A stretch of DNA of 64,000 nt from Cerioporus squamosus. Its lineage: Eukaryota > Basidiomycota > Agaricomycetes > Polyporales > Polyporaceae. The position numbers and the translations under genes were made by a program. Where the stretch lies: NCBI GenBank assembly GCA_022592435.1, contig JABYQS010000029.1, positions 62,001-126,000 of the forward strand, written 5' to 3'. Position 1 is the stretch's first letter, and each line of letters begins with the position of its first letter. Positions 57,701-64,000 of the stretch are shown one piece after another. Below the pieces are notes generated by a model. It made no database searches and had not been told where the DNA came from. It saw only the letters and a program-made list of their open reading frames with translations.

Positions 57701-58104
57701 GGGTTGGTATTGTCTGGGTTTGGGTAAGTAACTCGCTCGTTGATCTCCACTCTCATAGTTGCTTATATGCTCCCTTGTAGGATATCGTCTGGTTCTTCCC
57801 TCTCGACTTGATCAAGTTCGCGATGAAGGCCACGATCATCAAGTACCTCCGCAACCGTCACAACGCGGCCGTCGCCCAGCAGGCGAAGGAGGGTGGTGTC
57901 CCGATGACGCGCACGACCTCGCGCGCTGCCTCGATCCACGAGTCCCTCTACTCGAACCGTGTCTCGTTCATCCGCCGTGCTGCCCGCAAGGTCGGCTTCG
58001 GCCAAAAGATCTCGATGAAGCCCGAGGAGCTCCAGCGTTTCAGCTCGATCCAGGCTGCGCGCACTGGCAGCGTCCTCGCGCGTCACCCCTCCCGCCCCTC
58101 ATAG
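54784..58104 (+). CDS. pma1: Plasma-membrane H+-ATPase (P-type, IIIA), 7 exons, with a one-base frameshift
   Basis: Exons 54784-54907, 54963-54985, 55047-55232, 55290-55701, 55755-57338, 57396-57723 and 57781-58104 encode a proton pump of about 993 residues. Visible motifs are the A-domain LTGES (dephosphorylation), the membrane motif [13 protein letters not shown], the phosphorylated Asp in [12 protein letters not shown] (codon 56149-56151), KGMT in the nucleotide-binding domain, [31 protein letters not shown], and a Ser/Thr-rich C-terminal regulatory tail. It exports H+ using ATP and energises nutrient uptake. Total exon length is 2981 nt, not a multiple of three. After GESLP (about 55667-55671) the frame slips by one base in a C run, and the expected frame resumes only in the +1 register before the GTAAGT donor. 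This is either a sequencing error in a homopolymer or a true null allele. KGMT replaces the KGAP common in other families, as I recall for basidiomycete pumps. Confidence 0.93.
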
Positions 58105-58556
58105 ACGGACCTAGACGGCACATCCGGAGGTGTGCAGCGCGTGGCAGACGAAGGCAGCAGCGACTTGTGGTGTCACCCGCGTTCTCATCCGCCCATACCC
58201 CCTTGACCCACATCGCCCATAACTCTAGATCTTACTACTAGTCGTCTTGCCCTCGTTTTGTCGACGTCACCCCTGCGTCCGGAGTCCCCCATGTGCACGT
58301 TCGTTCTCCCCTGTCTGTCCGCGTACCCCTCCCGTCCCCGTGTCTTGCAGTAGTTACTAGTACCGTCATGACATGTACCTGCTCCCCCCTGCGCCGCGTT
58401 ACGTATACGTTCGGTTTTCCCGGTCTTCACGACGTGTTGCGGCATCCCATCATCACCATTAATATTTTCGATATACAGTTTGGCGTAGGGACGCAGATGA
58501 TACTTACATCCTAGCATAGCGAGAATAATGAAAGCAACATATAGAGCGATGTCTGT
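58105..58556. other. 3' flank of the H+-ATPase gene
   Basis: Pyrimidine-rich 3' untranslated sequence followed by an AT-richer segment (58440-58550) where convergent transcription units probably terminate. No gene. Confidence 0.5.
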
Positions 58557-59480
58557 CTACTTGTGTGGGATGAGCTCGAGTGCGACCTTGACGAGGAAGA
58601 GGACGACTTCGACTGCAATGGCAATAACTTTGAGAACGGCGTTGAGGATAGCATGAAGGGACTTCGAACTTTGCTGACGACCATTTGACGACATGGCTTG
58701 GCCTCTCACCACCACCACAATCTCAATGCCATACTTCGCTCCTGCTTCCTACCTGCTAGATCGTCGACGCCCGGACCCTCGTCCGAGGTGCTCCCAGTTA
58801 GTCTGTTGAGAGACGCATACAACCATCCCCAGACTCGGAGTGTTGGCGGTAACGAGCGGAGGCGGGACAGGAGCTCGCGGGAGGGCATGCATGCCTCTGC
58901 ATATCACGGTACGCACCACCAGTCTTCCTGGTTCGTACGCAGCGTCCTGAGACTTCCCTCTTCCCTTGTTCGCAGCAGGACAGGTTGCTCGCCGGGGTAC
59001 CAAATGCCAGACCGGATGGAGATGAGCGCCCTGGATAGCGCGATGCGGTTGAAGGTGCGCACTGCCCGCCGGTTTTTCTTGGGCTTGAGCGCAGCGGTCG
59101 CAGACCTCGCTTGTTCTGTCTGTACCAGGAGCCATCCGTCATACTTGCCCGATGCTAGATGCAAGACGAAGCACGTCCGCTCGCCGATTCGGTACCATCC
59201 TCAGTCGCAACTGGGCCCATGGCACCCGCATTTCTGCGCGACTGGGAGTACCAAGTTCCCGACATCCTGCTAGCCTGAATGTATGCGGTGGGCTCGAGGC
59301 GTCGACCGCTGCTGCTGGCGAGGCGGACACAAGACCTGCCGATGGGTTCGCCGTTCTCGCGTTGGACGATGTGCGGCGGACTGAAGAGCGGGTCAGAGCC
59401 CCGGGCATGAGGAGGGTATGGGAGGGTGATAGCCACCAGTCCAGGTACGTTCTTGTCATTTCTTGAAGTCCGCTCTCCAT
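58557..59480 (-). CDS. Possible spliced gene with C-terminal membrane helix, unknown
   Basis: Coding-like minus-strand segments are HIVQRENGEPIGRSCVRLAS (about 59370-59310), then GWYRIGERTCFVLHLASGKY and DGWLLVQTEQARSATAALKP to NQEDWW (about 59200-58920, ending at a GTGCGT donor). A last segment, SKSLHAILNAVLKVIAIAVE then VVLFLVKVALELIPHK, stops at 58557. The final segment is a hydrophobic helix and also forms a 45-residue ORF from ATG 58694, so a separate small membrane protein is possible. Junction phases could not all be reconciled. No family recognised. Convergent with the H+-ATPase gene. Confidence 0.35.
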
Positions 59481-60109
59481 CCTGCCTCCTGCAAGTACCA
59501 GATTCGCTTGCCCGTTCGCATCCTTCTTGCTCGTTTTGATCCTGTGGGGATTGGCCTTCCTACTTGGCCTTCAGGCAGACTGCGCGGACACGGGCCAGTA
59601 GCGTTGCATTAGGTCGCGTAGATGATTAGTTCAGGCAGCCTCCTGAGGTTCGCAGCAGGACAGCCTCTCGCGAGATGACTGTACTGTGCACATGCTCCTT
59701 GAAGCGAGAGTCTTCAGGGGCTGCGACAATATATGCGGCAGACATGAACGAACAAGATCTCGAGTGTGCAGGTTCCAGTGGTGCTGCCGAGCCTGACAGC
59801 GAGACTAGCTCGTATGCCGAACGCTGACGCGGTTGATTGGCAGACCAGGGCCGTAGACGTTTCACCCTCGCAGTCGCACAAGGATCATCCGTCGAGCGGA
59901 GTAAACTTGGAGCCCCACTTTCACAGCGTTGCGAATCAGGATATCCCACGGCACTGCGCACCACCGCTGCTAAGATCGACGTGCGTTGGCAGGCAGCGCA
60001 GGCACCGACGACCGCGCCGCGGTTCTCTTCGTCTGGCTTCGGGATACAATCGATAGTGGTTCCGCGGAGAGGATACGTTTCTTGCCGGCCAGCAAACGTC
60101 TTCGGCATG
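59481..60109. other. No gene recognised
   Basis: An open frame runs from 59837 into the monooxygenase, but its first part has no counterpart in copy 1, so it is leader rather than protein. No other feature seen. Confidence 0.5.
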
Positions 60110-61930
60110 ACTTGCCTCCTGATGACGCGGCTAGGCATCGGACAGTTGCGAGTCAGCAGGAACCTCGCTACTTTAAGGTGCATACTCGCACACGCGGGAC
60201 CGACGGTACCAGGAGGATACGCTGTCGTTAAAAGGCCCAGGGATGTTTGGTCCATGCAACGTACTCGTTCCCTTCGAAACAGCCCACCTCAGAGACCGAC
60301 CTACATCATGTCCTCCCCTCCCACCAAGTACCCCAATATCGCGATCATCGGCGGAGGCCCCAGCGGACTCGTAGCCCTCCTTACCCTCCTCAAACGCGGC
60401 ATCCCAGCCACGCTCTACGAACGGGAACCCAGTAGCAGCGCTCGTGCGTACCTGGGCGGGATGCTCGACCTCACCTGGGACGAGGGCCAGCGCGCGCTGC
60501 GCGAGAACGGTCTCGCCGACGCTTTCAAGGCGAACTCGCGCCTCGACGCACAGGAGATGACCATTTGTGGGAAGGATGGCGTCCCACTCTTGCACCGCAC
60601 CGAGGAGGACGTGAAAGACGAGACGCAGACCCGTCCCGAGATCGACCGCCGCGTTCTCCGCGACATCATGCTCGCTGCCATCCCCGAGAGCGCTGTTAAG
60701 TGGGGTCATGCCCTTGCCGCCGTGCGTCCTCTCAACGCAGGCACCGGCCAGCACGAGCTCACGTTCACCAACGGCGTCGTCGTGGTCACCGACATACTCA
60801 TCGGGGCTGACGGAGCTCGGTCGCGCGTCCGTCCGCTTGTGTCTCCCGCTCAGCCCATCTACCAAGGCATCACCGGAGCGGAGATATCTGTCGCCCCTGC
60901 GGTCGCTGCGCTTCCCGAGAACGCGGACATCCTGAAGGGTGTCGGGCTCGGGACCTGCTACGCCGCGCAGGACGGGAAGACGTTCGTCTCGCAGCGCAAC
61001 GGCGACGGACGAATCCGCACGTACACATTGCACCGCGCACCTCTCGAATGGGCCCTCCCGCGCGAGCCGCAGGAGGCGCGGCGCGTGCTGCTAGAGCTCT
61101 ACAAGGACTGGGCGCCGTGGATGCGGAAGCTCATCGAGGTGTGCGACGACGACGCCATTTACCAACGCCCGGTGTTCTACCTGCCTGTCGGCCACCGGTG
61201 GGCGCACAAGCCCGGGGTCACGATCATTGGGGACGCGGCGCACCTGATGAGCCAGTTTGCGGGCGCAGGGGCGAATCTTGCGATGCTGGACGGGCTCGAG
61301 CTCGGTCTGGTGCTCGTTGATGTCGTGGCGAAGGGGCTGGGTGTGGAGGAGAGGGAGGCGGCGGTCGCGGCTGTCGAGGAGAAGATCTGCGCCCGCGCCG
61401 AGGTGTGGGCGGCGCTGAGCTACCGCAACGCTGAGCTCACTTTCGGTCCCAATGGTGCTCAGGCGATGGCCGATGCGTTTACCAAGGCTTTCGGAGGTGA
61501 AGGAGGGCTCCTGGAGTGAATACTGCGGAACATGCGGAGAGGAAGGTATCCCTAAGAATACGATAAACTGTTGTATGTGATCGGTTCCGGTTTCTTGTCT
61601 TTTGCTTTCATATGCGATGTTGTACACGTAGTGATGTTTCTCGTACTATATCCCCTTCCCTTGCTTCAAGCCGGCGTGAGCAGATACCGTGCAATGCAAT
61701 CAACAGTGTACATCTTCACAGCCCGCATAGCGGGTGCGTGCTACTCTGACACGGGCGAGGGCCTCGGGGTGCCCAATGAATTAATGAAGGTGCGTCGTTT
61801 CTTCTTCAGGTGCGTTCCTCATCTGGCATCGTTCGAAGTTCAACTACAACCACGCTGCGCTAGACCCTCCTCCTTCTTCTCTACCACCACCGCGCTCCCC
61901 TCCACAGTATGTATAGGTAGTGCGATGTCG
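60110..61930 (+). repeat. Segmental inverted duplication, copy 2
   Basis: The opposite-orientation counterpart of 40470-42330, about 18 kb away edge to edge. Flanks are more diverged than the coding part, as expected if both proteins remain under selection. Confidence 0.85.
60308..61519 (+). CDS. TetX-like FAD-dependent monooxygenase, copy 2, 403 aa, intronless
   Basis: Start ATG 60308 (MSSPPTKYPN) matches the start of copy 1. The FAD-binding GGGPSGL, the GADGARSRVR block and GDAAHLMSQFAGAGANLAM are all intact. By eye about 33 of some 397 aligned residues differ from copy 1, clustered at the C-terminus (LTFGPNGAQAMADAFTK versus LSFGPEAPRAVVDAFTE), while flavin-binding residues are unchanged. 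It ends FGGEGGLLE. Like copy 1 it should be a cytosolic NAD(P)H-dependent aromatic hydroxylase of unknown substrate. Both copies look functional, so dosage or substrate divergence is possible. Confidence 0.88.
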   Translation: MSSPPTKYPNIAIIGGGPSGLVALLTLLKRGIPATLYEREPSSSARAYLGGMLDLTWDEGQRALRENGLADAFKANSRLDAQEMTICGKDGVPLLHRTEEDVKDETQTRPEIDRRVLRDIMLAAIPESAVKWGHALAAVRPLNAGTGQHELTFTNGVVVVTDILIGADGARSRVRPLVSPAQPIYQGITGAEISVAPAVAALPENADILKGVGLGTCYAAQDGKTFVSQRNGDGRIRTYTLHRAPLEWALPREPQEARRVLLELYKDWAPWMRKLIEVCDDDAIYQRPVFYLPVGHRWAHKPGVTIIGDAAHLMSQFAGAGANLAMLDGLELGLVLVDVVAKGLGVEEREAAVAAVEEKICARAEVWAALSYRNAELTFGPNGAQAMADAFTKAFGGEGGLLE

Positions 61931-62392
61931 CTGAGAAGATACCTGCGCCTGCGAGCGAGAGCGAGTCGGTCAGCAGAAGCTCGTGCTTGTCTTCGTCAGT
62001 ACGCACTTGGTCCCCATCCTCCCTTGGTACACTTTCACTCATTGATGCTCATTTGACGAATCAAAACGCGAGTCGGTGTTCGCTCGCCCTCCCTTAAGTC
62101 TCTGGGACAACTTCATCGTACCCCGTTTCTTCACAAACGAACCGTTCGTGTCGGTCCTAACGCCCAGATAGCATATATGTTGAACTAGGCTTCAGTTCGT
62201 GGGCGTTGCCCGCTATTGGTCCGATGCTAGAGACCCTATGTAGGGTAAAGCCCCTCGGCGTATGTCAGTCTGTATATGACACGACAAGATGCACACTGTG
62301 CGTAGTGAAAGATTTCGACGAAGGCAAGTCATGGATTGATCGTGATGTGTTGAATATATATACAACGTCTGCACGGGAATATTGTTGTCATA
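61931..62392. other. No gene recognised
   Basis: AT-richer intergenic DNA with only short frames. It includes the 3' flank of the minus-strand gene ending at 62393. A 'gaatatatatacaacg' word lies at about 62352. Confidence 0.5.
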
Positions 62393-63737
62393 CTACGAGC
62401 GCTGGGGATTAGAAACCATGGTAGATGGATAAGTGGGGTGTTGCTCAAGAATGGGGATCAAAGCCTCATCACGCAACCTGGTGAGTTCCGCATCCGACTC
62501 GTCGCTCCCCAGGGCGTAGATGTGGGCTTTGGCAAACCGCTTCATGAACACCTTATGCTTCTCCAGATCGTCCTCGTTGAGCACATCCTCGTCAACCTCT
62601 TCTCGTCTGACTTCGATCCATCTCCAATACGGGCCCGCAGCGGAGATGGCGATTGCGCGGTCTGCGCACAAGTCACGAGCGAAGGCGGTGCAGAGATAGT
62701 CGAACAAGTCACCTTCGGCCTCGGTCAGCAGTCGTTCCGTTCTGTGCAGGCGCACTTGCGGATCATGCATAGACCGAGGAGGGCCTCCTTTGATCTCCAT
62801 GATAGCTGGGAAACAATGGTGCACGACCTTGCACCACATACGACGCTCCCAGCCATGTATCTTGGCCTCCGTGGTGGGTTGCGGCGTGATGAGAGCGTGC
62901 GTATGGCACACCAGGAGATCTGGGAATTCGTCACGGCCTTTGTTGTCGGGAACTGTGCCTATGGTTGCGAATGATGCGTCCGCCAAATTGGCGTCTAAGG
63001 TTCGAAGGTCAGCTTCGATGGTAGTCAATTATGCTCGAAAGAAACAGACGAACCTGAGGGATCATCCGCTATGGCTGCACGGGATACGAGGTTCGTGAGA
63101 GCAGCGATTTGTTCTTTTGCCGTAAGCCGACCGTCCGGGTAGAGAATAGCTCGAACTCGCTCGGCCTCGATCCAGTCAGCAGGCCACTCAGGCGGCGGCT
63201 TTCGTGTACGCTGGGGCCGACCCGCTGGCTCAACTGGTGAACATGAGAACGACACCCCAATCGCATGACTCACCAGGGTTGTTCCCTTCAGCAGCTGGAG
63301 CACCGTGGATGGGAGGTGCAGGGGGAGCAACTGCAGGGGGGGGGAGGTCCGGGAGCAACAACTGCAGGGGCTGCAGCGTGAGGTGCCACGGGAGGTATGT
63401 CGAGGGGAACCACCGTGTCCTCCGCGGAGTTATCGTCCGAGTCCGAGTCAACTCCACCTTTGTTGACGGACTCGAAGGCTTCCGGAAGAAGTTTGTATAG
63501 ATCGAGAGTTGACTTAGAGAGCCAGAGGTCGTACTGCTGACGGATGGTAAGAGCTCCATCGAACATGAAGTCGACAAGGTCGGAGAATGTATGATTATAC
63601 GGAGAGAGCCAGTCGACTTCTAGGTTCCGTGGATTCAGGTTGGTAGAGTACGCGGCCGAGATAGCATGACGGATGCGCCGCGAGGTAACATATCTCTGGA
63701 GGCAACTGCGGTCGATAGGGTGTACTCTGGGTGGCAT
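62393..63737 (-). CDS. Unknown protein with possible PD-(D/E)xK signature, 3 exons, frame break at a C9 run
   Basis: ATG 63737 starts MPPRVHPIDRSCLQRYVTSR. Exons are 63274-63737, 63054-63233 and 62393-62994. Exon 1 carries YNHTFSDLVDFMFDGALTIR and a Pro/Ala linker. Reading must slip by one base at the nine-base C run near 63336-63344, after which APPAPPIHGAP continues in frame to the donor. Exon 3 reads DEFPDLLVCHTHALI, then FPAIMEIKGGP some 45 residues later, and WRWIEVRREEVDEDVLNEDD. The FPD...EIK spacing and hydrophobic strands resemble the catalytic core of PD-(D/E)xK nuclease-fold proteins, an inference only. With one C removed the protein would be 414 residues. Agaricomycete-restricted in style. 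Function unknown. Confidence 0.6.
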
Positions 63738-64000
63738 GGCAGCAGAGTGGGTTATCGCACGGGGACCCCGAACCAAACCGTGTTGCCCTATTATACACAC
63801 TGGGCGGGATTTTGCCGGACCTGCGGGAGAATACTCGGGAAACGTAGAACAATAGCATCAGGGACGAAGGGCACTGGAAGACAAAAGGACCGCCCACGTC
63901 TAGCACAGTGCACCGACGAAGCTGGAATTGGAGAACAATGAGCGTCGAGCCGAATCCTGGGAATGTACTATTACATAAGTGATGAGCCAGCCATATATGT
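63738..64000. other. Window end, no gene recognised
   Basis: Upstream region of the minus-strand gene starting at 63737. No further feature seen before the window ends. Confidence 0.5.

Noticed and set aside
59837..60307. N-terminal extension of monooxygenase copy 2 (157 codons upstream)
   Set aside because: Copy 1 has no matching extension, and the flavin-binding fold starts at the MSS start in both copies.
1..64000. tRNA, rRNA, CRISPR, telomeric repeats, reverse transcriptase or integrase
   Set aside because: I looked for T-loop words, spaced identical repeats, telomere units and YxDD-type motifs by eye and found none convincing. A covariance-model scan would be needed to exclude small RNAs.

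Overview
The window is nuclear DNA of a filamentous basidiomycete, most likely a wood- or litter-inhabiting agaricomycete. The evidence is intron-dense genes with roughly 50-60 nt introns (GTRNGT donors), a basidiomycete-style plasma-membrane H+-ATPase, F-box and WD40 genes, an intact Plavaka-type (CACTA-like) DNA transposon, and many proteins of the Ser/Pro-rich 'SPLTELSS' type typical of that group. The exact genus cannot be read from the sequence. No tRNA, rRNA, CRISPR array or bacterial operon was seen.

Layout. 0-4.4 kb: gene-poor, with one truncated copy of a palindrome-rich repeat and AG-rich minisatellites. 4.5-8.4 kb: an intact Plavaka transposase gene (minus). 8.6-18.6 kb: six genes, all on the minus strand, in two recurring classes. 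Three (10.8-12.1, 12.5-13.4, 15.4-17.1 kb) encode an N-terminal membrane anchor, a disordered Ser/Pro linker and a C-terminal module with a PPDL...FWxW...DGxxLxxT...KPxW signature. Three (8.6-10.4, 13.7-15.0, 17.4-18.6 kb) encode helical or coiled-coil proteins. I regard this as the best candidate for an undescribed system. 19.0-29.2 kb: a small PH-like protein, an acidic protein, a WD40 protein with a C-terminal membrane helix divergent from a SUN-domain protein, and a 1315-residue Gln/Glu-repeat protein whose ten exons all join in phase 0.

29.3-30.3 kb holds CT-rich minisatellites and a second palindrome-repeat copy. 30.3-38.4 kb is an 8 kb stretch without a recognisable gene. 38.4-47.7 kb: an F-box gene, a TetX-like FAD monooxygenase and a long Ser/Pro/Arg-rich protein, all minus strand. 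47.9-54.6 kb is again gene-poor. 54.8-58.1 kb is the H+-ATPase gene, seven exons, with a one-base frameshift after the TGES motif. 58.6-59.5 kb holds a possible spliced minus-strand gene. 60.1-61.9 kb is an inverted duplicate of the monooxygenase block. 62.4-63.7 kb is a spliced minus-strand gene of unknown function, with a frame break at a C9 run and a possible PD-(D/E)xK signature.

The genes do not form an obvious metabolic pathway. Recurrent themes are duplication (the paired membrane/coiled-coil cluster, the monooxygenase block, the palindrome repeat) and expansion of lineage-restricted families beside transposons. Exon boundaries were placed by eye from GT/AG sites and reading-frame continuity. 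Those given as exact are frame-consistent but not confirmed by transcripts.
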